Part shown: piece by piece, positions 38,809-47,077 of the stretch
How the letters are laid out: every line of letters begins with the position of its first letter
Position numbering within the stretch: the first letter of the stretch is position 1
Source of the DNA: Roseiarcus sp963709185
GTDB lineage: Bacteria > Pseudomonadota > Alphaproteobacteria > Rhizobiales > Beijerinckiaceae
Direction: 5' to 3'
DNA length: 64,000 nucleotides
NCBI GenBank assembly: GCA_963709185.1
Contig: CAVPVQ010000025.1
Coordinates: forward strand, 1 to 64,000
The notes under the pieces: generated by a model
Told to the model about the DNA's origin: nothing
What the model saw: only the letters and a program-made list of their open reading frames with translations
The model's database searches: none
Program-made: the position numbers and the translations under genes

Positions 38809-39885
38809 CTAGAGCCCCGCGCGATATTTCGCGATCGAGGCTTGCAAATCAGACTCGATCCTCTCTGGATCGCCGCCCGCCTTCTTGACGGCTGCCGCCC
38901 AGCTCGCATGCAACGGCTGCACCGCTTTCTTCCATTGCGCCAGTTGGTCATCCGTCAGCTCGTAGACTTCGTGGCCGGGAAGCGCCTTCATCTTGACGCG
39001 CCCGGCCGCCTCGAACTCGGTCCAGGCGTCGGACACCTTCGAGGCCCATTCCGGCGTGCAATGGTCGTCAAGCACCTTCTTCTGCGCCGGTGACATGGAA
39101 TTGTAAGTATCCAGATTGATGTTGTAAGTGAACACCGTCGTGTAGAGGGGTACGTCCATGTGATATTTCACGACCTTGTCGATGCCGAACAGAAATATCG
39201 ACCCCCATGGAAAGGTGATCTCGTCTGCCACGCCCCGTTCAAGCGCATCTCGGGATTCCGGCGCCGAAGCCTGAACATTCGTCCCGCCGAGCAACCTGAC
39301 CATCTCCGCAACGGTGCTCTGCGCGGGCCGCACCTTCGTCCCGGCAAGATCTGAGGGAGCCACGATCTTCTTCTTGCCGTGCAGCGTGCCGGGATCATGA
39401 ATGAACGCAAAGCAAAACTTGGTGTCCTTCATCTCAATTGGCGCATATTTGCGATACCACTCGTCGAGCGCGAGCGTGCCTCTCTTACCGTCGCCGAACG
39501 TGAAAGGAAGCTGCCCCGCCGCGATAATCGGAAAGCGGCCTGGCTGATAACCGGGGTTCACGTAGGCGACGTCGGCGATGCCGTCGCGCGCCATGTCATA
39601 GTGGTCGAACGCCTTGCCGAGTTGTTCGGAAGGAAAGACGGTCGCCTTGATGGTGCCGCCCGACGCCTTCTCGATGTCCTCCGCCCAGGCTTGCGTCGCA
39701 GGGACCAGAGGATGCGTGGGAGGAATCCAAAGGGAGATTTTCAGATCGATTGTCTTGCCCTGACCGATGGCGGGCGTCTGGCCATGCGCAACCAGCGTCG
39801 CGCAAGAACCCAATGCGCCAAGGACGGCCCCGCTGAGTCCTTTTTTGAGAACAGAGAGACTCACCACAAATTTTGATGCTGACAT
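38809..39885 (-). CDS. TRAP transporter substrate-binding protein DctP (intact)
   Basis: 358 residues from the ATG at 39885, after GAGGGGAGGAAC; the open frame extends upstream without a ribosome site. A signal peptide (VLKKGLSGAVLGALGSCATL VAHG) is followed by the DctP fold: ISLWIPPTHPLVPATQAWAE DIEKAS, VFPSEQLGKAFDHYDMARDG IADVAYVNPG and KVRPAQSTVAEMVRLLGGT. The conserved substrate-carboxylate Arg lies in the KVRPAQ strand. It is the first gene of the operon. With benzoylformate decarboxylase 145 bases upstream on the same strand, an aromatic or 2-oxo acid ligand is likely. Confidence 0.9.
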   Translation of the reverse strand: MSASKFVVSLSVLKKGLSGAVLGALGSCATLVAHGQTPAIGQGKTIDLKISLWIPPTHPLVPATQAWAEDIEKASGGTIKATVFPSEQLGKAFDHYDMARDGIADVAYVNPGYQPGRFPIIAAGQLPFTFGDGKRGTLALDEWYRKYAPIEMKDTKFCFAFIHDPGTLHGKKKIVAPSDLAGTKVRPAQSTVAEMVRLLGGTNVQASAPESRDALERGVADEITFPWGSIFLFGIDKVVKYHMDVPLYTTVFTYNINLDTYNSMSPAQKKVLDDHCTPEWASKVSDAWTEFEAAGRVKMKALPGHEVYELTDDQLAQWKKAVQPLHASWAAAVKKAGGDPERIESDLQASIAKYRAGL

Positions 39886-40030
39886 TGTTCCTCCCCTCAA
39901 AGTTTGCAAATACGCGTCCGCTTTTTCCTTGAGAACGCTTTCTTTTGTCTGCCTGCGTGCTACCGTTTCGAAGATTGCTGATCGACGCCGCCCGGCTTCG
40001 GCCGATCTGCCTTTGTCCACATGGCGCTTG

Positions 40031-41626
40031 TCACTCGACCTGGACTTCCAACAGCATAGGAACTTCGGCTCGAAGCGCGCGACTGAGCGACTCACGCAAT
40101 CCTCCGGGTTCGGCGACGCGCGCCGCGGCGCAACCCATGCCTTTGGCCAGCGCAACAAAGTCGATATTTGGTAGCTCAGTACCTTGGACGAAATCGCTGT
40201 CGGCGAAACCGAAAATCGGCGCGAAGTCCTGCAGCGCCGCATAGCGTCGGTTATTCAAAATCACGTAGGTAATAGGCAGCTTGAGCTGTGCCGCGCTCCA
40301 GAGGGCCTGAATCGAATACATGGCCGAGCCGTCGCCCATGAGGCCGATAACGCGTGCGCCAGGCTTTCCGAGCGCGACGCCGACCGCCGCCGGCATGCCA
40401 TAACCCAGGCCGCCGCTGTCCATCGTGAAAAAGCCTTCGCTGCGCGTGATTGGCAGATAGGCTTGCATCAACGGGCGCGCGCTTGGCGCTTCTTCGACGA
40501 CGACGTCGCCGGGGTCGCGCAGTTCGGCGAGCATCTGGAAAAAGTAGGCGACCGAGATGCGGTCAGAGGACTCAACGCGCGCGGGTGCGGCTCGGCCCGC
40601 AGGCCAGGGACGCGGCGCCGGCGCGGATCGAGCGAGCAAATCGACTACGCCTAGACGAATGCCGCCGATAGCGGCAACGCCCGCCGGAGTCCAGGCGGCG
40701 GTGTCCGGATCGTCGGTCAGTTGACACAGCATGGCGCCTGCGGGGATGTGCGGCCCCGCTCCCTCGACGTGGTATATGAAAGCCGGCGCGCCGATAGCGA
40801 AGATCACGTCTTGCCCATTGAGCAGCCTGACGATCCTTTCTCGAATGGGCGGCAGGAATCCCGCGAACAGACGATGATTTTCCGGGAAGCCGCAGCGCCC
40901 CGACATAGGCGCGGCCCACACGCGCGCGTTGTGGACCTCGGCCAGCTTCACCACCTCGCTCCAGGCGCCGTCGCGGTCTACAGCCGCTCCCACAACGAAG
41001 GCTGGGCGCTCGCTCGCATCGAGTGCGGCGCCGATCAGATCCAGCATGCGCGGCTCGGGACGAAGCTCGGTGCTGACAACCCGTAGTGGGACCATTTCAG
41101 CCGAGCGGTCCCAATCGTCAACCGGGATCGACACAAAGACCGGCCCGCGTGGAGGCGTCATGGCGATGTAATAGGCCCGGGCGATCGCCAACGGGACGTC
41201 ACTGGCGCGCGCGGGCTCGACGCTCCATTTGACATAGGGCTTGGGCAACTCGACCGCGCTGGCGGAGAACAGGAAGGGATCGAAAGGAAGAATTGACCGT
41301 GCCTGCTGGCCCGCCGTGATGACTATCGGCGTTCGGTTCTTGTACGCTGTGAAGATGTTGCCCATCGCGTTGCCAACGCCCGCGGCCGAGTGCAGACTGA
41401 CGAACGACGCGTTGCGCGTGGCCTGCGCATAGCCGTCCGCCATGCCCACTACGACTGCTTCCTGGAGACCGAGCACGTAGCGAAAGTCATTTGGGAAGTT
41501 GCGAAATAGCGGGAGTTCGGTCGAACCGGGATTGCCAAACAGAGTAGTCGCGCCGAACCTGCGCATCAGATCAATCACGGAATCTCGCACCGTATGCGAT
41601 GGCGCGTAGGCTACGCTGCCGTTCAT
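40031..41626 (-). CDS. mdlC: Benzoylformate decarboxylase (ThDP-dependent)
   Basis: 531 residues from the ATG at 41626 (MNGSVAYAP) with GGAGAATT upstream; an ATG 7 codons earlier is less likely. The PYR domain matches benzoylformate decarboxylase residue by residue: FGNPGSTELPLF with Ser35, LGLQEAVVVGMADGYAQAT with Glu56, and SLHSAAGVGNAMG with His79, equal to Ser26/Glu47/His70 of the Pseudomonas enzyme. The later ENHRLFAGFL keeps the His281 equivalent. The PP domain has GDGSAMYSIQALWSAAQLKL PITYVILNN for Mg-ThDP. It converts phenylglyoxylates to aldehydes in mandelate-type pathways. No mandelate racemase or dehydrogenase is visible. Confidence 0.85.
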   Translation of the reverse strand: MNGSVAYAPSHTVRDSVIDLMRRFGATTLFGNPGSTELPLFRNFPNDFRYVLGLQEAVVVGMADGYAQATRNASFVSLHSAAGVGNAMGNIFTAYKNRTPIVITAGQQARSILPFDPFLFSASAVELPKPYVKWSVEPARASDVPLAIARAYYIAMTPPRGPVFVSIPVDDWDRSAEMVPLRVVSTELRPEPRMLDLIGAALDASERPAFVVGAAVDRDGAWSEVVKLAEVHNARVWAAPMSGRCGFPENHRLFAGFLPPIRERIVRLLNGQDVIFAIGAPAFIYHVEGAGPHIPAGAMLCQLTDDPDTAAWTPAGVAAIGGIRLGVVDLLARSAPAPRPWPAGRAAPARVESSDRISVAYFFQMLAELRDPGDVVVEEAPSARPLMQAYLPITRSEGFFTMDSGGLGYGMPAAVGVALGKPGARVIGLMGDGSAMYSIQALWSAAQLKLPITYVILNNRRYAALQDFAPIFGFADSDFVQGTELPNIDFVALAKGMGCAAARVAEPGGLRESLSRALRAEVPMLLEVQVE

Positions 41627-42075
41627 ACTAATTCTCCGTTCATACAACTTCTATCAATCTCTCGTAGGACGTGGCTCGTTTCCTTAGGCTCTTGGTCGCT
41701 CGGCGCACGGGTGGCATTTCGAACTTTTCATGCTGGTCATGATAGCGCAACCGTTCGAATTGCGCCTTTGTGCTCGGCGGCCGCCACGACAAAACGCCGT
41801 GACCGTTTTCACGTGATGTCGCCGTCGAAGGACTATCTTTTGATCCCCGAACCTCATTAGCTGGCGCGGAACTTTGCATCTTCGCTCAAATCGGCCTAAT
41901 TCTGATCCCCGCAGTATTTCGCGCGACAATCACGATTAGCAATCACCAGGCCCCATGCTATGTCTCCATTGTTCGGTTCGGGCTTGCCGTCACTTGGACG
42001 ATTCTGTAGCCAACGGAATGAAGAAACCTAGTCGGCGATGAGCGAACGTGACTAGCTCTCACAAGGAACTTGTCC
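41627..42075. other. Intergenic between mdlC and RraA-like gene
   Basis: This gap of about 450 bases separates divergent genes. Its small ORFs are not recognisable. I see no RNA gene or clear operator. Confidence 0.4.
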
Positions 42076-42771
42076 GTGACAAAACGCCTGTTCGCCGCTG
42101 CTGATCTCGAAGTCCTCCAGAGCTGGGATACCCCAACTATCTGCAACGGCCTCGAGCTGGTCGCGCCCGAGCGGCGCGCAGTCGGTTTCACAGTTGAGCC
42201 GATGATCGCGGCTGACCGCAAGCTGCGACCGATTGTTGGTTTGGCAAGGACCGGCCTCATCCGAGCGAAGGAGAAACCACGCGGCCCGATCCCGCCGCGC
42301 GAGGACTGGTACGACTACGTTGCCGCCGATGATCTGCCTACCATTGCCCTGCTGCAGGACATCGACGATCGCCCCGGCTACGGGGCGTTTTGGGGTGAGG
42401 TGCAATCCACCGTGCATCTGGGTCTCGGCGTGCGAGGTTGCGTCACGAACGGGTCGTTCCGCGACCTCGACATGATCGCTGCCGGCTTCCAGATCATTGG
42501 GGGTCGAATCGGACCGAGCCACGCGCATGTGCACATGGTCCAGATGCGGTGCGACGTGAATGTCTTCGGCATGGTTGCCAGGGACGAAGATGTCATTCAC
42601 GCCGATTTCCACGGCGCCGTCATCATTCCCGCGGACGCAGTCAGAAAGCTACCCGATGCGATCGAGCTGATTGCGCGCCGCGAGAAGGTGATCTTGGATA
42701 CGGCCCGCGCCCCCGGGTTCACCAGCGCCAAAATGCGGGAAGCGCTGAAACGATCCACCGAAATTCATTGA
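42076..42771 (+). CDS. RraA-family protein (HMG/CHA aldolase-like)
   Basis: 231 residues from the GTG at 42076, with AAGGA 8 bases upstream; a TTG at 42070 is too close to that site. The fold markers are LEVLQSWDTPTICNGLELV, VLGARTGL-like VGLARTGLIRA, and HLGLGVRGCVTNGSFRDLDM IAAGFQIIG, where the Arg and Asp of GSFRD bind substrate and metal. Members are class II aldolases/decarboxylases acting on 4-hydroxy-4-methyl-2-oxoglutarate or oxaloacetate, while true RraA inhibits RNase E. In this aromatic/oxo-acid cluster an aldolase role is more likely. Confidence 0.78.
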   Translation: MTKRLFAAADLEVLQSWDTPTICNGLELVAPERRAVGFTVEPMIAADRKLRPIVGLARTGLIRAKEKPRGPIPPREDWYDYVAADDLPTIALLQDIDDRPGYGAFWGEVQSTVHLGLGVRGCVTNGSFRDLDMIAAGFQIIGGRIGPSHAHVHMVQMRCDVNVFGMVARDEDVIHADFHGAVIIPADAVRKLPDAIELIARREKVILDTARAPGFTSAKMREALKRSTEIH

Positions 42772-43189
42772 GCCCTCGTCTTCCCGCCGCGGCCCTGCCG
42801 ATTGGGCTTCATTCGGCTTTGTGCTCCAAACAACGTTGTGACAATCGATACGATCGGTGTGCGCCAACGTCGGACTGCAGGGGATCGCCCCGACGGCGAA
42901 CTCCCTGCGGGGATTCTGCTGTGGTGTGATTCGCGGAAGAAGCGTTATGGAACCAGCCTGCGTGACCGGGAGGTGGTCGGCGGCCAGCCACCACGTTTGG
43001 AGACGCGCCTTTTCAACGTCGAGCGCCAGACGTCAGCAGTCGCTGCGACAGCGCGTCGTTCCATGCATATCCTTTGCGAATCGCACCTATGAACGGCCTG
43101 GGCCTCATAGGTCCCTGTCGCCAATCCGCAAGCGGCGCAGCTCATCTCCAGTATCCCGGCCGTTTTGGTTGGCTGGTTGAGATCTTGCC
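42772..43189. other. Intergenic at the left edge of the defence island
   Basis: This 418-base gap lies between the RraA-like gene and the convergent ImmA/IrrE gene. I see no gene, tRNA or repeat that marks an attachment site. Confidence 0.4.
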
Positions 43190-43753
43190 CTAGAAACCTC
43201 CAGCACGTCGAATCTGGACATCGACGCCCGTCATTCGGAGCCGCCACTCACAGAGTTGTTTGCTCACGCCGTAATAAAAAGCGATCTGCTCGCTGGTTTG
43301 GCCGAGTCCGCGAAAATAATGCAGTGCGTCCCGAGGAAGAAGAAGAGCACTGGCAAGCCAATCGGCTTCATCTTCGTCCTGCTCGGAATATTCGCTCACA
43401 AGCAGAATACCGTCTGGGCCGACATCGACGCGCGTCGCGACATGCCCCAACTTAATATGCGCCAGCTCGTGCATGATCGTGTTGCGTCGCCGCTCAGCGG
43501 CGTGTTGCGGGTTGACGAGTATTCCCTTCAAACCGTCAATTCTTATTGTCATCCCTGACCAGCTCTCGGGATCGACAACGAGCAATTGCCGCTTTGCATT
43601 GGCGGACAGGGCCAGATTGGCAAATGTGAGCATGACGACGTCGAGGCTTTCCGCATATCGCTCAATCGCCAGCGTCTCGCGCGGCCCCTGTCCTAACTCC
43701 TGGCGAACCAGAATCGACAGACGTTCTGCCTGAGCTTTGAAACCGTGGCGCAC
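43190..43753 (-). CDS. ImmA/IrrE family metallo-endopeptidase
   Basis: The 187-residue protein has the zinc-protease motif HELAHIKLGH (residues about 95-104) and the downstream Glu set EQDEDEADWLASALLLPRDA L of the ImmA/IrrE family. The N-terminal half (YAESLDVVMLTFANLALSA) is the usual variable part. Relatives cleave a partner HTH repressor, as ImmA-ImmR in ICEBs1 and IrrE-DdrO in Deinococcus. The start is 4 bases from the stop of the XRE-type gene, so the two form one operon. This supports a protease-repressor switch for the divergent ubiquitin-like operon. Confidence 0.85.
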   Translation of the reverse strand: MRHGFKAQAERLSILVRQELGQGPRETLAIERYAESLDVVMLTFANLALSANAKRQLLVVDPESWSGMTIRIDGLKGILVNPQHAAERRRNTIMHELAHIKLGHVATRVDVGPDGILLVSEYSEQDEDEADWLASALLLPRDALHYFRGLGQTSEQIAFYYGVSKQLCEWRLRMTGVDVQIRRAGGF

Positions 43754-43757
43754 CGAT

Positions 43758-44099
43758 TTACTCGATCAGTTTGCTACGCGCCCGCAAGGCGCTCTGCGCG
43801 GCAAGGATGAGCTCGCCAAGCGCGATCGCCGTCTCCCTCGACACCGTTTTTTTCTTGCGAAAATGCACGATGGCCGTTTCGGCCAACTCGTCCGACTTAT
43901 CAAAGCCGAGAAACTCGCGTGGATCCTTATCGAGCCATTTGCAGATCTTCGCGAAGGTCGCCAGATCCGGCATGTGGCCATTTTCGACGCGCGACAAAGT
44001 CGCGGAACTGATTCCCACATCTTCCGCCGTGGCCCGAACGCCACGTGATCCTCGCTTCCGAGCGATAAGACGGCCAAGTTCTTCAATTGCAACGGTCAT
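43758..44099 (-). CDS. XRE-family HTH repressor
   Basis: 113 residues. The helix-turn-helix is at about 20-45: VRATAEDVGISSATLSRVEN GHMPDLATFAKICKWLDKDP. The C-terminal extension (FLGFDKSDELAETAIVHFRK KKTVSRETAIALGELILAAQ SALRARSK) may be the part recognised by the adjacent ImmA/IrrE-type protease. It is divergent from the Ubl operon and separated from it by 158 bases holding a perfect 10-base inverted repeat. Autoregulation and control of the operon are inferred from this layout. Confidence 0.85.
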   Translation of the reverse strand: MTVAIEELGRLIARKRGSRGVRATAEDVGISSATLSRVENGHMPDLATFAKICKWLDKDPREFLGFDKSDELAETAIVHFRKKKTVSRETAIALGELILAAQSALRARSKLIE

Positions 44100-44171
44100 T
44101 TGGATTCCGGGCGTGCGAACGCACGTATGGCTTGACGCATGATAGCCCTTTGCTGTATCGTCTCGTTTGTA

Positions 44172-44200
44172 AGACGTTACGTCTCATATGCGTAACGTCT
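44172..44200. promoter_or_regulatory. Inverted-repeat operator between XRE gene and Ubl operon
   Basis: AGACGTTACG (44172-44181) and CGTAACGTCT (44191-44200) are perfect inverted copies with a 9-base spacer, two helical turns centre to centre. A second, overlapping pair GTCTC-TTTCGT-GAGAC (44197-44212) follows. The site is 72 bases from the XRE start and 57 from the Ubl start, suited to repress both divergent promoters. Confidence 0.65.
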
Positions 44201-44257
44201 CTTTCGTGAGACACGAAATCACATGTTGTCGAGTCCGTCAACAAGAGGATTGAGATT

Positions 44258-44677
44258 ATGGCCAATCAAGACGATATTCCCCGCGCTAAAGACCGCGAGG
44301 GCGGTTATATCAGCGAGGAAAAAGCGCTCGACGATTTGAAACGGGCGGAGACTGAGCTGAGCAATGCCCGCGAACTCGGCGATCGGCGGCTCTCCGACCT
44401 TCGCAAGGCTGAACGCGAACTCGAGGAGGCGCGCCGCCCGGTCTTTATATTCTATATCGGCAAAGAGAAGTTCGAGACTCAACGCGAGGAGCTTACCGGC
44501 GCTGAGATCAAGGCGGCCGACAAAAACTTTCCCGCAGGCTACGGTCTTGAGCTCGAAGGCCATGGCGACGAGCCGAATCGGTTGATTCGTGACATTGAAA
44601 AGGTCCGCATCGATCCTTATCACGCTCTGCACTTCACGGCAGTCCCACCGGCGACGTTCGGAAGCGTTGCGCTGTGA
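44258..44677 (+). CDS. Ubiquitin-like protein with multiubiquitin-type domain
   Basis: 139 residues. Residues 1-58 are charged and helical, probably coiled coil (EKALDDLKRAETELSNAREL GDRRLSDLRKAERELEEARR). Residues about 59-130 form one beta-grasp domain of the multiubiquitin type: PVFIFYIGKEKFETQREELT GAEIKAA, then LELEGHGDEPNRLIRDIEKV and HFTAVPPATFG. Only a single Ubl unit is present, and the C-terminus (ATFGSVAL) lacks Gly-Gly, so conjugation may need trimming or a different chemistry. The stop overlaps the GTG of the E2 gene. It is the presumed modifier of the operon. Confidence 0.8.
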   Translation: MANQDDIPRAKDREGGYISEEKALDDLKRAETELSNARELGDRRLSDLRKAERELEEARRPVFIFYIGKEKFETQREELTGAEIKAADKNFPAGYGLELEGHGDEPNRLIRDIEKVRIDPYHALHFTAVPPATFGSVAL

Positions 44678-45051
44678 TCGACGAGCAATTTGCTGAGGTG
44701 GCGGCGCGTTTCGAAGGCGCCACGATCGAGCGACTTCCAAGCGGAGCCGCCCTGGTCGCCATTCCGAACTTTACCCTAGCGGCAGGATGGAACAGGGTTG
44801 AAACGACGATCCGGTTTCTTGTGCTGGCAAATTATCCATTTGCGAATCCCGACTGCTTCTGGGCGGACGAAAATCTCCGCCTGGCAAACGGCGGTGAGCC
44901 GCAGAACAGCGGATCGAGTCCAATTCCCGAAACGCAGCTAGGCAATCTTCGTTGGTTCTCCTGGCACGTCCAAAACAATTGGAATCCAAGCCGCGACACA
45001 CTCCTTTCATGGATTGCCTGCATCGCTCAGCGCTTTCGGAACGCGAAATGA
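44674..45051 (+). CDS. E2-like conjugating protein (prokaryotic E2 family E)
   Basis: 125 residues from a GTG overlapping the Ubl stop (GTGA). It shows the prokaryotic E2 pattern: IPNFTLAAGWNRVETTIRFL VLANYPFANPDCFWADENLR LANGG, with Cys61 in PDCFW in the place of the active residue, and the trailing WFSWHVQNNWNPSRDTLLSW IACIAQRF. Its job would be to take the Ubl from the E1 half of the next protein and pass it to a target. The stop overlaps the next start as ATGA, so the three genes are translationally coupled. Confidence 0.8.
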   Translation: MIDEQFAEVAARFEGATIERLPSGAALVAIPNFTLAAGWNRVETTIRFLVLANYPFANPDCFWADENLRLANGGEPQNSGSSPIPETQLGNLRWFSWHVQNNWNPSRDTLLSWIACIAQRFRNAK

Positions 45052-46370
45052 CCGAGCTTGTCTTTCCGTCGCCGCTGCTCAACGAATATCGGGCCGAAGC
45101 CTGGGCGACGCCGAAGGAAACCTGCGCCGTGTTTTTCGCATATTCGGCGCCTCATGATCGGATCTTGATCCGTGAAGGCGGGGTTGTTCCCGTCGAAGCA
45201 TATGCGTCTCGGTCGGAAGTTACTGCACAACTGGCCCCCGACCATATTTTTGAGGTGGCGCAGCAGGCGCGAACGCGCCGCGCGAACCTCATTTTGTCTC
45301 ACAGCCATCCGGAGCCTTCGGACAGCGCCTTCTCAGCGATGGACGATCGCGGCGAGGCGGCTCTCAAATCATATTTCGAGGAGAAGCTAGCCGGCCTTGG
45401 GCGCTTTTCCGTGCTCCTGACGCGCGACCGTCTCCTGGGTCGCGAAATCGGAGGGTGCAAGTCGATCGACATCGTCGAGGTCGGCGCAAGTGTCCGACGC
45501 CACTCGATGACCGACCAATCCTCTGCTGCCGCGATCAGCGAAATTTTCGAGCGCCAGGTGCGCGCGTTCGGAGCGGCGGGACAGCGCCTGATCGCCAACT
45601 TCAAAGTTGCGATTGTCGGTTTGGGCGGGATCGGTTCGATCGTCGCGCAGGAGCTTGCTTATTTGGGCACAAGACACTTCGTGCTCGTAGATCCAAAGAA
45701 TCTCGCCATCACAAATCGCAATCGAGTCGTGGGCTCAAAAGCAACGGATATCGGAAAGCCTAAAGTCGAAATCGCCAGGCGAATGATCTTGAGCGTCGAC
45801 GAGAGCGCACAGGTCGATCCCATCCACGATGATGCCACAAACAATCATGTTCTCGAGCAACTCGTCGACGCCCAGTTCATTTTCCTGTGCACGGATTCCC
45901 ACACGAGCCGCGCCGCGGTCTCGAAGCTCTGCTACCAGCTTTTGATCCCTGGCATCGATCTCGGCGTCAACATCGTCGTGCGCGACAATCGAGTCGAACA
46001 CATCGTCGGCCGAACCCAGATGCTCGCGCCGGGCCTACCTTGCCTTTGGTGCTGCAGCGCGATCAGCGCCGACGCAATTCGCCGCGAGTCGATGAGCTTA
46101 GAACAGCAAGGGGCCGATCCCTATTTCACGGGCCAAGGCGAACAACAGCCGGCCGTCATATCTCTCAACGGCGCGATGTCCTCGCTTGCGGTTACGATGT
46201 TCCTCTCGGCCGTTGCGGGTATTCCGGGGGAGGCCCGTTATCAGCGCTACGACGGTATCGCGGGAACGGTCCACCGCGTTAGCGCGGCCGCCGATGACCA
46301 CTGCATAGTCTGCTCGCGGCGTGGCGCCTTCGCACGCGGCTCGACCCGTTCACTTTTACTCACCGGATAA
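45048..46370 (+). CDS. JAB/MPN protease-E1 (ThiF) fusion
   Basis: 440 residues. Residues 1-140 are a JAMM metalloprotease: Glu24 (TPKETCAVFF) and His85-x-His87 (SHSHPEPSDSAFSAMD) with Ser96 and Asp99. The His-Ser spacing is one residue longer than the canonical motif. Residues about 165-430 are a ThiF/MoeB-type adenylation domain: VAIVGLGGIGSIVAQELAYL, NRNRVVGSKATDIGKPKVE, FIFLCTDSHTSRAAVSKLC, with CxxC pairs PCLWC and CIVC for zinc. One chain could therefore both activate the Ubl and process or remove it. It starts at an ATGA overlap with the E2 gene. Confidence 0.85.
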   Translation: MTELVFPSPLLNEYRAEAWATPKETCAVFFAYSAPHDRILIREGGVVPVEAYASRSEVTAQLAPDHIFEVAQQARTRRANLILSHSHPEPSDSAFSAMDDRGEAALKSYFEEKLAGLGRFSVLLTRDRLLGREIGGCKSIDIVEVGASVRRHSMTDQSSAAAISEIFERQVRAFGAAGQRLIANFKVAIVGLGGIGSIVAQELAYLGTRHFVLVDPKNLAITNRNRVVGSKATDIGKPKVEIARRMILSVDESAQVDPIHDDATNNHVLEQLVDAQFIFLCTDSHTSRAAVSKLCYQLLIPGIDLGVNIVVRDNRVEHIVGRTQMLAPGLPCLWCCSAISADAIRRESMSLEQQGADPYFTGQGEQQPAVISLNGAMSSLAVTMFLSAVAGIPGEARYQRYDGIAGTVHRVSAAADDHCIVCSRRGAFARGSTRSLLLTG

Positions 46371-46383
46371 TATCGAGTTTCGC

Positions 46384-46986
46384 ATGGACAATACAAAGAC
46401 GCCGGCCCGACGGATCGCCTACAAGGGCGAAGTTGTCAATCGACGTGAAGTCGATGATCTGGCGCCCCTTGCTGGCGACAGCGCGGTCGTCGTGCGCGGT
46501 CGTGACCGGTCGTTCGTCATCTGCTGTCCAGACGGCTGCGGCGAGCTTCTCACCATTAATCTCGATGAGCGCGCAGGGCCGGCATGGTCGCTATATCGTT
46601 CCTCGCGAGGCGTCACGCTCTATCCGTCTGTCTGGCGCGAGAGTGGCTGCAAGAGCCACTTCATTGTCTGGCACGACACCATTTTATGGTGCGACCGCTA
46701 TTTCGAGGAGAACCGCGAGCCGGACGACCTTAATCCGGGATTACGCGATCGTGTCCTTGCGGTGCTGGACGATCAGTGGAGCTCATACCGAGCTCTCGCA
46801 GCGAGGCTCGAAGAAATTCCGTGGGAGGTTTCGCGTGCGTGTCGAAAGCTCGCGCATCTGGGCTTGGCCGACGAAGGTCGGAACGGACGTCGCGGTCAGT
46901 ATCGGCGCGGGGAAGATTTGTCCGCCACCGCACCGGATAACAGCGACAACGGAGCGAAAGAGCCTTCTCCTGGCAAGCTGTCATGA
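46384..46986 (+). CDS. DUF6527-family protein of the Ubl operon
   Basis: 200 residues from the ATG 13 bases after the fusion gene; an upstream in-frame start is possible. The conserved core is VICCPDGCGELLTINLDERA GPAWSLYRSSRGVTLYPSVW RESGCKSHFIVWHDTILWC, with a CPxxCGE pair, a GCKSHF motif and a final WC. These are the DUF6527 markers, a family found in bacterial ubiquitin-like operons. The C-terminal 70 residues (DRVLAVLDDQWSSYRALAAR LEEIPWEVSRACRKLAHLGL) look like a winged helix. Its biochemical role is not clear from the sequence; proteolytic processing of the Ubl is one possibility. Confidence 0.75.
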   Translation: MDNTKTPARRIAYKGEVVNRREVDDLAPLAGDSAVVVRGRDRSFVICCPDGCGELLTINLDERAGPAWSLYRSSRGVTLYPSVWRESGCKSHFIVWHDTILWCDRYFEENREPDDLNPGLRDRVLAVLDDQWSSYRALAARLEEIPWEVSRACRKLAHLGLADEGRNGRRGQYRRGEDLSATAPDNSDNGAKEPSPGKLS

Positions 46987-47077
46987 TGACCGCCGCGGCA
47001 ACCGAGGCTGGCATCGCGGGGCGTCGCCCGCGAGTTCGAACCTTTCGCACGCATCGATCGGCTTTGTCTCGCGCAGC

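Noticed and set aside
38809..40242. N-terminally extended DctP (477 codons)
   Set aside because: The extension overlaps mdlC, lacks a signal peptide and a ribosome site; the ATG at 39885 has both.
44258..44677. Reading the first gene of the Ubl operon as a plain coiled-coil protein
   Set aside because: The C-terminal 70 residues fit the multiubiquitin beta-grasp pattern, and the overlap with E2 and E1-JAB genes supports a modifier role.
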